Origin: Actinocatenispora sp036503555
GTDB taxonomy: Bacteria; Actinomycetota; Actinomycetes; Mycobacteriales; Micromonosporaceae
Reading direction: 5' to 3'
DNA length: 64,000 bases
NCBI GenBank assembly: GCA_036503555.1
Contig: DASXWQ010000094.1
Coordinates: forward strand, 1 to 64,000
Of this stretch, positions 52,064 through 60,259 are shown in pieces. A program made the position numbers and the translations under genes. How positions within the stretch are numbered: the stretch's first letter is position 1; the number at the start of each line of letters is the position of its first letter. Below the pieces are notes generated by a model. That model worked only from the letters and a program-made list of their open reading frames with translations. It was not told the DNA's origin and did no database searches.

Positions 52064-52366
52064 TCAGCCGGCCAGTGCTGCTGCGACCGGCGTCCGTTGG
52101 TTCTTCAACGCCGCTTCGAATACTGCTCGCCAGCTTCGTACCTGCGGATGCCGGCGCAGTAGCGCGCGACGTTCCCGCTCGGTCATGCCGCCCCACACGC
52201 CGAACTCGATCCGGTTGTCGAGCGCGTCGGCGAGGCACTCGAATCGGACCGGGCACGACCGGCAGATCCGCTTGGCAATGTTCTGTTCCGCCCCCTGTAC
52301 GAACAGTGCGTCCGGGTCCCCATCCCGGCACGCGGCACTAGTTGCCCATTCGGCGTTCAGCCCCAT
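52064..52366 (-). CDS. whiB4: WhiB-family iron-sulfur regulator, WhiB4-like
   Basis: This 100-residue Wbl protein has the four cluster Cys residues at 13, 35, 38 and 44 (C-x2-C-x5-C for the last three) and the GVWGGMTERERR turn and basic tail that contact sigma region 4 or DNA. By position between the ArsA-like pair and the ponA2-like gene it corresponds to Rv3681c (WhiB4), a redox sensor. ATG 52366 is used. It is divergent from ponA2. Confidence 0.95.
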   Translation of the reverse strand: MGLNAEWATSAACRDGDPDALFVQGAEQNIAKRICRSCPVRFECLADALDNRIEFGVWGGMTERERRALLRRHPQVRSWRAVFEAALKNQRTPVAAALAG

Positions 52367-52773
52367 ATCCCAAGACCCCCCTCTTGGTCCCCCTGACGAG
52401 CCCTGACGGGCCCGCTGGTGTGGGTTGGAGCTGCCCCCGTGCGCAGACTAAGTAGTCCACGGCCCCAACCACAACAGCACGTACGTACTTCGTCGCTCTC
52501 AAGCGTGAGAGATCGCGAGTCCGGCCGCGCAGTCATGATCCTCCGTAGTCGACCAATTACGCAACGTCGTCAGGCGGATTATTTCCACCGATCGGGGGGC
52601 CACCCGGCCGTGACATGTGCAACGCTTCCGCCCACCCGCGCAACCCCGGCGGTACCTGTCGCGTCTCCTGGTACGGGCACTCGCCGACGCGGGTGCGCGC
52701 AACCCTCCGGCGGGGCATCCCCCGCGGCAACCGAGCCGCTGGGCCGGGCGACCCCGTCACGTACCCTGGGACG
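52367..52773. other. Divergent promoter region between whiB4 and ponA2
   Basis: This 407-nt gap holds both promoters. On the minus strand a loose TTGTGG, 18 nt, TAGTCT pair near 52445-52475 could be a promoter for whiB4; this is weak. I find no coding frame and no structured RNA. Confidence 0.45.
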
Positions 52774-55140
52774 GTGAAATCCATGCGCGAACGTTCCCTG
52801 CTGTCCAGTGCCGCGTCGTTGTTGATCTGCGGTCTGCTGGCAGGCGTTGTGGTCGCCGCTGCCGCATTTCCCGCCGTCGCCTTCACCGGGCTGACCGCCA
52901 AGGCCGGGTCCGACTCGTTCGAGAACCTGCCGGCCGACCTGAAGATCCCGCCGTCCAACCAGATCTCGTATCTGTACGCCAAGGACGGCAAGACGCTGAT
53001 CGCGCAGCTCTACGACGAGAACCGCAAGGACATCCCGATCAGCGACGTCGCGCCGATCATGCAGAAGGCCATGGTCTCCGCCGAGGACACCCGCTTCTAC
53101 CAGCACCACGGCGTCGACATGAAGGGCGTGCTGCGCGCGCTCGTCGCCAACGGGCAGAGCGGTGAGGTCTCCCAGGGCTCGTCCACCCTCACCATGCAGT
53201 ACGTGCGAAACGTGCTGAAGAACAACCCGAACGCGACGCAGAAGGAGCGCGAGGAGGCCCTCGCCGACACCCCCGCCCGCAAGCTCAAGGAGATGCGGTA
53301 CGCGGTCGCCCTGGAGAAGAAGCTCGACAAGAAGCAGATCCTCGAGCGCTACCTGAACATCTCGTTCTTCGGCCACCACGCGTACGGGATCTACGCCGCG
53401 AGCGAGACCTACTTCTCCAAGCCGCCGAGCAAGCTGACGGCCGGCGAGGCCGCGATGATCGCCGGGATGGTGCAGACCCCGTCCAACGACCCCACGGTCA
53501 ACCCGAAGTACGCGACGCAGCGCCGCAACTACGTGCTCGGCGCGATGGTCAAGATGCACTACATCAGCCAGGCCACCGCCGACAGCGAGAAGAAGAAGCC
53601 GATCACGCTGCACGTCAGCGAGGCGCCCGAGGGCTGCTCCAGCGTTCCGGAGAACCACAAGGACTGGGGCTTCTTCTGCGACTACGTCCAGCAGTGGTGG
53701 TCGCAGCAGAAGGCGTTCGGCTCGAACGCCACCGACCGCGTCAAGAACCTCAAGCAGGGCGGGTACAAGATCGTCACGTCGCTGGACCCGAAGGTCCAGA
53801 AGACCGCGATGACCGAGTCGACCAACGTCTACTCCAAGGACAACCCGTACGCGCTGCCCATCGCCGCGGTCGAGCCGGGCACCGGGCACGTGCTGGCACT
53901 CGCGGTCAACCGCAACTACAGCTACGACAAGAACCCGTCCGGCCAGAACAACTACCCGAACACGGTCAACCCGCTGATCACCGGGTCGGGCGACTCGATC
54001 CACGACCTCGGATACCAGACCGGTTCGACGTACAAGATGTTCACGATGCTGGCGGCGCTGTCCGCCGGCAAGCCGCTGGACACCGGGTTCAACGCGCCGG
54101 TGCGCTACACCACGCACTACCCGGTGGGCCAGGGCCCGGCCGGCTGCTCCAACGGGCAGGGCGGCTACTACTACTGCGTCACGAACGACAACAACAGCAA
54201 CTACATGGTCGGCTACCGGAACATGTGGACCGGCTTCGGACACTCCGTCAACACCTACTTCGTGTGGCTGGAGGAGCAGGTCGGCCCGCAGAAGGCCGTG
54301 GCCATGGCGAAGAAGCTCGGCATCACGTTCAAGGGCGACCCCAAGCAGGGGTACGACAGCGAGAGCGGTAACGCCAGCGACGCGTACCTGGCGAACAACG
54401 CCGACCAGTGGGGCGCGTTCACGCTCGGCGTCGCGGGCACGTTCCCGCTGGAGCTGGCCAACGCGTACGCGACGCTCGGCGCCGACGGGAAGTACTGCAA
54501 GCCGCTGCCGGTGCTGAAGATCGTCGACAACCAGGGCCACAGCGTCCCCGCCGCGAAGGCGAACTGCCATCAGGCCATCGACCCGGACATCGCCCGGGCG
54601 GCCACCGACGGCGCCCGCTGCACCGTCAACGACACGCCGTACTACGGCAGCTGCAACGCCGTCGGCGGCAGCAACGGTACGGCGCCGGGCCTGGGCGCGT
54701 TGCTCGGTGACCACCAGCTCGCCGGCAAGACCGGTAGCTCGGAGAACAACGCGACCGAGACGTTCGCGGGCTTCACCACCCAAGTTGCGGCGGCCGGGGT
54801 CGCGGTCGACCCCGCGAACCCGCACAACTATGTCGGCAGCGGTGTCTCCGCCTCCGTCGACGAGGCCGTCGGGCAGACCATGAAGACGGCGCTGGAGGGC
54901 AAGAAGCCGATCGACTTCAAGAAGGAGTCGGAGAAGATCGCCTACGGCGACAAGGGCTACCTGCGCCAGCCGCCCGCCGAGAAGAAGGACCCGAAGAAGA
55001 AGGGCAACGGCGGCGGCAACCACCACGGCGGTGGCGGCAACAACGGCGGCGGCGACAACAACGGCGGCCTGCCGGGCTGGCCCACCGTGCCCGGTTCCGG
55101 TACCGGTACCGGAACCCGACAGGACAACAGCACCGACTGA
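52774..55140 (+). CDS. ponA2: Bifunctional class A penicillin-binding protein, PonA2-like
   Basis: This 788-residue cell-wall synthase has a short cytoplasmic start, one helix (LICGLLAGVVVAAAA), a GT51 glycosyltransferase (SAEDTRFYQHHGVD, with catalytic Glu near 104) and a transpeptidase with SxxK in GSTYKM (Ser near 418), SVN in HSVNTYF and KTG in AGKTGSS (near 651). The C terminus is a low-complexity Lys/Gly/Asn/His tail in place of the PASTA domain found in some PonA2 proteins. GTG 52774 is used; ATG 52783 is possible. By position it corresponds to Rv3682. Confidence 0.95.
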   Translation: MKSMRERSLLSSAASLLICGLLAGVVVAAAAFPAVAFTGLTAKAGSDSFENLPADLKIPPSNQISYLYAKDGKTLIAQLYDENRKDIPISDVAPIMQKAMVSAEDTRFYQHHGVDMKGVLRALVANGQSGEVSQGSSTLTMQYVRNVLKNNPNATQKEREEALADTPARKLKEMRYAVALEKKLDKKQILERYLNISFFGHHAYGIYAASETYFSKPPSKLTAGEAAMIAGMVQTPSNDPTVNPKYATQRRNYVLGAMVKMHYISQATADSEKKKPITLHVSEAPEGCSSVPENHKDWGFFCDYVQQWWSQQKAFGSNATDRVKNLKQGGYKIVTSLDPKVQKTAMTESTNVYSKDNPYALPIAAVEPGTGHVLALAVNRNYSYDKNPSGQNNYPNTVNPLITGSGDSIHDLGYQTGSTYKMFTMLAALSAGKPLDTGFNAPVRYTTHYPVGQGPAGCSNGQGGYYYCVTNDNNSNYMVGYRNMWTGFGHSVNTYFVWLEEQVGPQKAVAMAKKLGITFKGDPKQGYDSESGNASDAYLANNADQWGAFTLGVAGTFPLELANAYATLGADGKYCKPLPVLKIVDNQGHSVPAAKANCHQAIDPDIARAATDGARCTVNDTPYYGSCNAVGGSNGTAPGLGALLGDHQLAGKTGSSENNATETFAGFTTQVAAAGVAVDPANPHNYVGSGVSASVDEAVGQTMKTALEGKKPIDFKKESEKIAYGDKGYLRQPPAEKKDPKKKGNGGGNHHGGGGNNGGGDNNGGLPGWPTVPGSGTGTGTRQDNSTD

Positions 55141-55147
55141 CTCCGAC

Positions 55148-55189
55148 ACACGACGAGGGCCCGGCAGAGATGCCGGGCCCTCGTCGTGT
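55148..55189. terminator. Bidirectional 19-bp hairpin terminator
   Basis: A perfect 19-bp stem with a GAGA loop (arms 55148-55166 and 55171-55189) lies between the convergent ponA2 and YqeY-like genes. It is the strongest hairpin in the window. Confidence 0.92.
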
Positions 55190-55191
55190 GG

Positions 55192-55647
55192 TCAGCCCGC
55201 CAGCTGGCGCTTCACCTCGGCGGCGACCCGCTTCCCGTCGGCCCGGCCGGCCACCTTCGGCTGGATCAGCTTCATCGCCTGCCCCATCTGCCGCGGCTCG
55301 GTGAAACCGCCCTCCGTCAGCACGCCCCGGACCAGCTCCGTCAGCTCCTCGTCGGTGAGCTCCGCCGGCAGGTACCGGGCGAGCACGCCGGCCTCGGCGC
55401 GCTCCCGCTCCGCCGACTCCGTACGCCCCGCCGCGTCGAACGCCTCCGCCGCCTCCCGACGCTTCTTGGCCTCCTTGATCAGCACGGCCACGATCTCGTC
55501 GTCGGACAGCTCGCGCGGCGTGGCGCCGGAGACCTCCGCCGTGCGTACCGCGGTGAGGGTCATTCGGAGGGTGTCGCGGGTCAGCCCGTCGCGAGCCTTC
55601 ATCGCCTCGGTCATGTCGGCGCGCAGTCGTTCGCTGAGAGAACTCAT
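55192..55647 (-). CDS. GatB/YqeY domain protein
   Basis: This 151-residue protein matches the YqeY family, related to the tRNA-binding tail of GatB. Diagnostic segments are LRMTLTAVRTAEV, EAKKRREAAEAF, LARYLPAELTDEEL and MGQAMKLIQPKVAGRADG. A role in tRNA amidation is inferred from the domain; the free protein is not well characterised. ATG 55647 is used; the longer frame upstream lacks a site. Confidence 0.93.
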   Translation of the reverse strand: MSSLSERLRADMTEAMKARDGLTRDTLRMTLTAVRTAEVSGATPRELSDDEIVAVLIKEAKKRREAAEAFDAAGRTESAERERAEAGVLARYLPAELTDEELTELVRGVLTEGGFTEPRQMGQAMKLIQPKVAGRADGKRVAAEVKRQLAG

Positions 55648-55760
55648 GCCGACAATGATCGCCCCTACCCCGCCGGGACGCCTTCGAGATTGCCAGCCCG
55701 GCACGGCGCGCCCGGCCGCCTCGGGGGCGGCGGCGCGACCGGCGAAACTACGCTGTGGCC

Positions 55761-56651
55761 ATGCGGACCCGTACAGCCATCAGCATCGCCGGCGTGCTCG
55801 GCGTCGGCGCGGCCACCCTCGCGTACGCCAGCCTCATCGAGCGCAACCGCTTCACCCTGCGCCGGTACGACGTGCCCGTGCTCGCGCCCGACGCCGAACC
55901 GCTGCGGGTGTTGCAGATCTCCGATCTGCACATGATGCCGGACCAGCGGCGCAAACAGGACTGGGTGGCCGGGCTGTCCGCACTCGACCCCGACCTGGTG
56001 CTGCTCACCGGCGACAACATGGCCCACCCCGGCTCCCTTCCCGGCGTCGTACGCGCGCTCCAGCCGCTGCTGTCCACCGCGCCCGGCGCGTTCGTCTTCG
56101 GCTCCAACGACTACCAGGGTCCGATCCTCAAGAACCCGTTCACCTACTTCAACCCCAACCGGGTGTACCGCCAGGGCGTACCGCTGCCCGTCGAGGACCT
56201 GCGCGACGTCCTCGCCGGCGCCGGCTGGGTCGACCTCAACAACGCGCGTACCACGGTGAAGGCCGGCGGCCGTACCGTCGAGATAGTCGGCGTCGACGAC
56301 CCGCACATCGAGCGAGACGACTACGCGGCCGTCACCGGCCCCGTCGACGGCGACGCCGACGTCCACGTCGCGCTCACCCACTCGCCCGAGCCGCGCGTCC
56401 TCGACCCGATGGCCGACGACGGGTTCGACCTGCTCGTCGCCGGGCACACGCACGGCGGCCAGGTCTGCCTCCCGTACCTCGGCGCCCTCGTCACCAACTG
56501 CGGCCTCGACCGCCGCCGCGCCTCCGGCCTCCACCGGTACGGCCCCACCTGGCTACACGTTTCCGCAGGTCTCGGCACCAGTCCGTACGCGCCCGTCCGG
56601 TTCGCCTGCCCGCCGGAGGCGAGCCTGCTCACCCTCGTACCGAGCGCCTGA
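55761..56651 (+). CDS. Membrane-associated metallophosphoesterase
   Basis: This 296-residue phosphoesterase has an uncleaved N-terminal helix (AISIAGVLGVGAATLAYA) and the metal motifs QISDLHM, LTGDNM, GSNDY, LTHSPEP and AGHTHGGQV. It resembles YkuE/YaeI-like phosphodiesterases that act on lipids at the membrane. By position after ponA2 it corresponds to Rv3683. ATG 55761 is used; GTG 55755 is possible. TACGCT lies just upstream, so a leaderless transcript is possible. Confidence 0.92.
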   Translation: MRTRTAISIAGVLGVGAATLAYASLIERNRFTLRRYDVPVLAPDAEPLRVLQISDLHMMPDQRRKQDWVAGLSALDPDLVLLTGDNMAHPGSLPGVVRALQPLLSTAPGAFVFGSNDYQGPILKNPFTYFNPNRVYRQGVPLPVEDLRDVLAGAGWVDLNNARTTVKAGGRTVEIVGVDDPHIERDDYAAVTGPVDGDADVHVALTHSPEPRVLDPMADDGFDLLVAGHTHGGQVCLPYLGALVTNCGLDRRRASGLHRYGPTWLHVSAGLGTSPYAPVRFACPPEASLLTLVPSA

Positions 56652-56703
56652 CCCCGCCGTCGCACGCACCCCGCGCGGTCCGCTACTATTGCCGGGCACA
56701 CCT

Positions 56704-56777
56704 CGGGGTGTGGCGCAGCTTGGCAGCGCGCTTCGTTCGGGACGAAGAGGCCGTGGGTTCAAATCCCGCCACCCCGA
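56704..56777 (+). tRNA. tRNA-Pro (CGG anticodon)
   Basis: The 74-nt sequence folds as a cloverleaf. The acceptor stem is CGGGGTG with CACCCCG and discriminator A. The anticodon stem is CTTCG with CGAAG and the loop TTCGGGA, giving anticodon CGG at 56738-56740. The T arm carries GTTCAAATC. The 3' CCA is not encoded. Confidence 0.96.
56735..56776 (+). repeat. Attachment-site-like direct repeat, copy 1 (3' half of tRNA-Pro)
   Basis: This 42-nt segment from the anticodon stem to the 3' acceptor strand recurs at 57301-57342 with two mismatches. Such repeats arise when an element integrates at a tRNA 3' end and restores the gene. Confidence 0.85.
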
Positions 56778-56794
56778 CGCATGGTTGAGGCAGT

Positions 56795-56832
56795 TCAGAG
56801 GCCCTGTCGGAGTCATCCGACAGGGCCTCTGA
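56795..56832 (+). terminator. Hairpin terminator after tRNA-Pro
   Basis: A perfect 17-bp stem (TCAGAGGCCCTGTCGGA / TCCGACAGGGCCTCTGA, loop GTCA) begins 18 nt after the tRNA. Confidence 0.9.
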
Positions 56833-57167
56833 GTCTCTGTACAGCAGTGAAGTACAGCAGCCGGATCAAGGCGCCGCGCGAGCGCGGCGCGGCGCCGGCC
56901 CGGCGCCTGGACGGGTTGCACGAGCACCAGGACGACGAGACCGACCTGGTTGCGGCCCATGATCGCCCTGCCATGGGCGCCCATGATCCGTGCTTCCGGG
57001 CGATCGACGCCAAGCCGGCCCAACCCGGGGCCGCCTCGGCACCGTTGCCTGTGGTCACGGTCCGAGGATGCCGAAGGCCGGCCCACCGCCTCTCGCCGCA
57101 CCAGCGCGACCCGGGCCGACGCCGCTCCACCACCACACCTGCCGTTGCGCGGGTAGCTTGTTGCCTC

Positions 57168-57272
57168 ATGCGAGCTGAGGTGCGGTCGGTTAGGTTCCTC
57201 GACATCGAGGCTGGGCAGCCGTACGACCCGGAGAACACCATGCAGCTCGCCGAGGTGTTCGTGACCTGGTAA
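57168..57272 (+). CDS. Possible truncated small protein inside the tRNA-linked scar
   Basis: An ATG frame of 34 codons (MRAEVRSVRF, then YDPENTMQLAEVFVTW) lies just before the second tRNA-like repeat. It looks like the N terminus of a longer protein. The start vaguely recalls immunity proteins of polymorphic toxin systems (Imm8-type), which is a guess. The rest of 56833-57167 holds no gene I can support. Confidence 0.3.
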   Translation: MRAEVRSVRFLDIEAGQPYDPENTMQLAEVFVTW

Positions 57273-57300
57273 AAGACTGAAGATGACCTTGGTGCCGGTA

Positions 57301-57342
57301 GTTCGGGACGAAGAGACCGTGGGTTCAAATCCCGCCGCCCCG
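57301..57342 (+). repeat. Attachment-site-like direct repeat, copy 2
   Basis: This copy of the tRNA-Pro 3' half keeps the anticodon loop and T arm but has no 5' half, so it is not a working tRNA. It differs from copy 1 by G to A after GAAGAG and A to G before CCCCG. The two copies are 524 nt apart. Confidence 0.85.
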
Positions 57343-57399
57343 GCCAGTCGCCAGGGAGCCCTGTCCGCACAGAACGCGGAGTGGGCTCCTGGTTTTGTC

Positions 57400-57455
57400 C
57401 TGGGGACGCGGCCCCCAGACCCCGCGCCGGAGGGGCTTCGCCCCCCGGCACCCCT
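57400..57455. repeat. Dispersed GC-rich hairpin repeat, copy 2
   Basis: This is the second copy of the element at 8613-8668. The 44-nt core 57411-57454 is identical, while the first hairpin arm has changed (CTGGGGAC). It sits right of the second tRNA repeat. Confidence 0.7.
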
Positions 57456-57543
57456 CGCGTTCTGTTTCGATCCAGCTGGGTTCTGCCGGACTGCCGGGGC
57501 TTGTCACACTCGCTGGCACCGGTCACGAGGAAGGGCGGGCGCC

Positions 57544-57709
57544 GTGGGCATGGTGATGTCGTTCACGCCGGTGACGCCGGACGAGCGCGCGGGTGGAGGA
57601 CGATCCGGACGATGTTCTCGACGTCGCCTACAAGCGTGAACAGCAGTGGCCTAGCCCGAGTGGGTACATCGACGAGGGCGGCAACGCGGCGATCAAGACG
57701 TTCGGCTAG
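57544..57709 (+). pseudogene. Frameshifted remnant, possibly DUF1877-type
   Basis: A frame starting VGMVMSFTPVTPDERA looks like the N terminus of DUF1877 proteins (usually MGMxMSFTxVTPxE). It fails after about 17 codons; a +1 shift continues as VEDDPDDVLDVAY and PSGYIDEGGNAAIKTFG to a TAG at 57707. The usual 150-residue body is absent. I read it as a decayed, shortened gene. Its end overlaps the convergent GNAT gene stop. Confidence 0.4.
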
Positions 57710-58359
57710 GTCCGCGCGCCGATGCCGAGGACGGGCCGGCACTCCTCGACCCCGGTCAGCTCGATGTCGTCCCGGCGTACCCGTTCCCACATGGCACGGG
57801 TGAGCCGCCACTGCTGGATCTGCGCGGGCTCGCCCCGGCGGGTGTCCCAGTCGGTGCCGTTCGGTTCGTAGCCCAGGCCACGGGACACGCGGTTGGACGG
57901 CTCGTTGTCGACGAAGGCGTCGCTGCCGGCTTCGCTCGCGCCCAGCCCCGCGAAGGCCAGATGCAGGATCGCCGCCCGCATCTCCTTGCCGAGTCCCTGT
58001 CCGCGGCTGCCGGGGGCCAGCCACGAGAAGCTGGACACCGTACCGAACCGGGTGAAGTTCGTGCTGGTGAGGTCCTGCATCCCGACCGGCTCGCCGTCGA
58101 CGAGTACGGCGAAGTACAGCCGCCACGAATCCGGGCTCACGCGGCCCCGGCCACGCCAGACGCTGCGCAGCCACTGCCATTCACGTTCCGGGCTGTCGGC
58201 GTAGAACGAGATCGGATCGTCGAACGGCAACGGCTCGGCGTCGACGATCCCGGCCCGTACGAGTGGCACGAGGCGTTCCAGCAGTTCGTCGGAGGCACCG
58301 GCGAGCGTCAGGCGTGGCGTGCGGACCTCGACGTTCAGCGGAGGATAGGTGTGGGCCAC
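57706..58359 (-). CDS. GNAT family N-acetyltransferase
   Basis: This 217-residue acetyltransferase has the RimJ/RimL-like start (VRTPRLTLAG), a central beta strand pair (AVLVDGEPVGMQDL) and the acetyl-CoA loop GSRGQGLGKEMRAA, followed by SNRVSRGLGYEPNG. It transfers an acetyl group to an amine of unknown identity. GTG 58359 is the probable start. It is monocistronic, between the tRNA-linked scar and an ABC exporter operon. Confidence 0.9.
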   Translation of the reverse strand: MAHTYPPLNVEVRTPRLTLAGASDELLERLVPLVRAGIVDAEPLPFDDPISFYADSPEREWQWLRSVWRGRGRVSPDSWRLYFAVLVDGEPVGMQDLTSTNFTRFGTVSSFSWLAPGSRGQGLGKEMRAAILHLAFAGLGASEAGSDAFVDNEPSNRVSRGLGYEPNGTDWDTRRGEPAQIQQWRLTRAMWERVRRDDIELTGVEECRPVLGIGART

Positions 58360-58457
58360 GCCTGGACGGTAGCCAGCCCGCCCGGCCGCTGCACCCGGTT
58401 TCCCCGGGTGTCTCGGCGACCCGGCCGGGGGCGATGCGCTGCGCGGGGCCGGTCGTG

Positions 58458-60254
58458 TCAGACGGGGCTGCCGAGGACGCGGGCGGCGGGTCGGCGGGCG
58501 TGGACACCGGCCGGTACGGCCGCCAGCGCCGTGGCCGCGACGACGATCCCGGCGCCGGCGAGCAGCAGCGACCAGCCGGGCGGCGTGCTCGCGCCGGGGG
58601 CGACGAGCCAGTAGAGGCCGACGCCGACGGGCATGCCGACGGCGGCGCCGACGACGGCGGAGGGCAGTTGCGCCACCGCGAGCGCGCCGGTGACCTGGCC
58701 GGGTGTTGCGCCGAACGCGCGGGCCACGGCGAGCGACCGCCGCGCGTCGAGGGCCGTGGACCAGGTGACGACCACGGTGTTGAGCGCCGCCAGCGCGAGC
58801 AGCGCGACGGTGAGGAGCACGATCGCGTGGTGCGTACGGTCGAGGCGCAGCGCCCGCTGGGCCATGATGAAGTCGTCGCCGTACCAGGGGACGGTGTCGG
58901 TCTGGAACTGCCAGGTGATCAGCCCGGCGACCGGCGCGGCCGCCGCGGCGACACCGCCGGCGGTGAGTACCGCCCGGCGTACCCGGCGGGCGGCGAGGCG
59001 CAACCCGAGCATGACCGGTACGGGCAGCAGGCCGGCGAGAGCGGTGAGCCCGGCCGGGTGGTTCAGGGTACGGGCGGCGCCGGCGAGCGCGGGGACGGTG
59101 GCGGTCCGCGCGACGCGTACCGCCGGGCCGAGCGTGGTCAGCAGCGCCACCAGCAACGCCAGCGCGCACACGGCCGTCACGGTGCCGCCGGAGACGGGGT
59201 CGGTGGCGGCGAGCAGGCTGTCGGTGGGGTTCGCGATCCCCGGTACGACGAGCCGGGCGACGGCGAGCCCGATGCCGGCCGCGACGAGCGCCAGCACCAG
59301 GTACTCGGCGAACAGCACGGCGGCGACCAGGCCGGGCGTGGCGCCGACGGCCTTCAGCAGCCCGGCCCGGCGTACCTGCTCGGCGGCCCGCAGCGCGGCG
59401 AGGCTGGTCAGCCCGGCGGCGGCCGTGACGGCCAGCAACCAGCCGCCGATGACCAACGTCGTCCGGGTGTCGCCGAGGGCCACGGCGTTCTGGGCTTCGA
59501 TGTTCGGCCAGTACCGGAAGTTCAGCCGTACCGACGGGTCGGTCAGGGCACCGCGGCGGACCGACGCGCGTGCGCCGAACGCGGCGACGTCGTCGGGGTG
59601 GGCCACGGTCAGGTTCATCGCGTAGTTGGGTGTCGACTCCGTCGAGTGCAGCGCCCGGGTGTCGGTGTCGGCCAGCCAGATCAGGCCGGCGCCGTCGTTG
59701 GGGCCCATGCTCATCTCGGCCCACGGGTACACGCCGGTCGCGGCGGTCACGGCGATCCCGACCACGGGGAACCGCCGGCCGGCGACGGTGACGCGGTCAC
59801 CGACCCGTACGCCCAGGACGGTGGCGAAGCCGCGTTCCACCACGGCGCCGCCCGGTCGCACCCAGTGACCGGAGGTCACGTACGGCTGGTCGACGGTCGC
59901 CGGTGTGGTCGTCCGTCCCTCCACCGTCGCCTGCGCCGGCTTCCCGCCCGCGGTCGCCGTCGTGTGCAGCACCAGGTACGGCCCGCCGTGCGCGGTCACG
60001 CCCGGCATGCTGGCCAGGTCGTTCATCGCCGCCCGGGTGGGTGCGCCGGTGGTCGAGCTGAGGATGGTCATGTCCGGGCCGTGGGTGGCCGCGCGGGTCG
60101 CCTCGTACTGCCGGTCGGTGGCGTCGCCCAAGGACAGGCCCACGGCGAGTGCGGCCGCCGCGGCGCCGACGGCGATCAGGAACACGCCGGCATGGGCCGG
60201 CCGGCGGCGCAGGTCGGCGACGATCAGCCGGCAGGCGAGGAGTAGCCGCCCCAT
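58458..60254 (-). CDS. FtsX-type ABC exporter permease
   Basis: This 598-residue membrane permease has an N-terminal helix (HAGVFLIAVGAAAAALAVGL), a MacB-like extracytoplasmic domain, an FtsX three-helix unit (AAEQVRRAGLLKAVGATPGL), further helices, and a second FtsX unit (RRSLAVARAFGATPGQV). It follows its ATPase by 5 nt and the PadR regulator, a common actinobacterial exporter operon. Substrate unknown; drug or peptide export is typical. ATG 60254 is used. Confidence 0.92.
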   Translation of the reverse strand: MGRLLLACRLIVADLRRRPAHAGVFLIAVGAAAAALAVGLSLGDATDRQYEATRAATHGPDMTILSSTTGAPTRAAMNDLASMPGVTAHGGPYLVLHTTATAGGKPAQATVEGRTTTPATVDQPYVTSGHWVRPGGAVVERGFATVLGVRVGDRVTVAGRRFPVVGIAVTAATGVYPWAEMSMGPNDGAGLIWLADTDTRALHSTESTPNYAMNLTVAHPDDVAAFGARASVRRGALTDPSVRLNFRYWPNIEAQNAVALGDTRTTLVIGGWLLAVTAAAGLTSLAALRAAEQVRRAGLLKAVGATPGLVAAVLFAEYLVLALVAAGIGLAVARLVVPGIANPTDSLLAATDPVSGGTVTAVCALALLVALLTTLGPAVRVARTATVPALAGAARTLNHPAGLTALAGLLPVPVMLGLRLAARRVRRAVLTAGGVAAAAAPVAGLITWQFQTDTVPWYGDDFIMAQRALRLDRTHHAIVLLTVALLALAALNTVVVTWSTALDARRSLAVARAFGATPGQVTGALAVAQLPSAVVGAAVGMPVGVGLYWLVAPGASTPPGWSLLLAGAGIVVAATALAAVPAGVHARRPAARVLGSPV

Positions 60255-60259
60255 CCGGG

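Noticed and set aside
56553..57101. Minus-strand frames across the tRNA giving RDLNPRPLRPERSAL-type peptides
   Set aside because: This peptide is the well-known artefact of translating the complement of a tRNA gene; it appears twice here only because the tRNA 3' half is duplicated.
57301..57342. Second tRNA-Pro gene
   Set aside because: The 5' acceptor strand and D arm are absent, so no cloverleaf forms.
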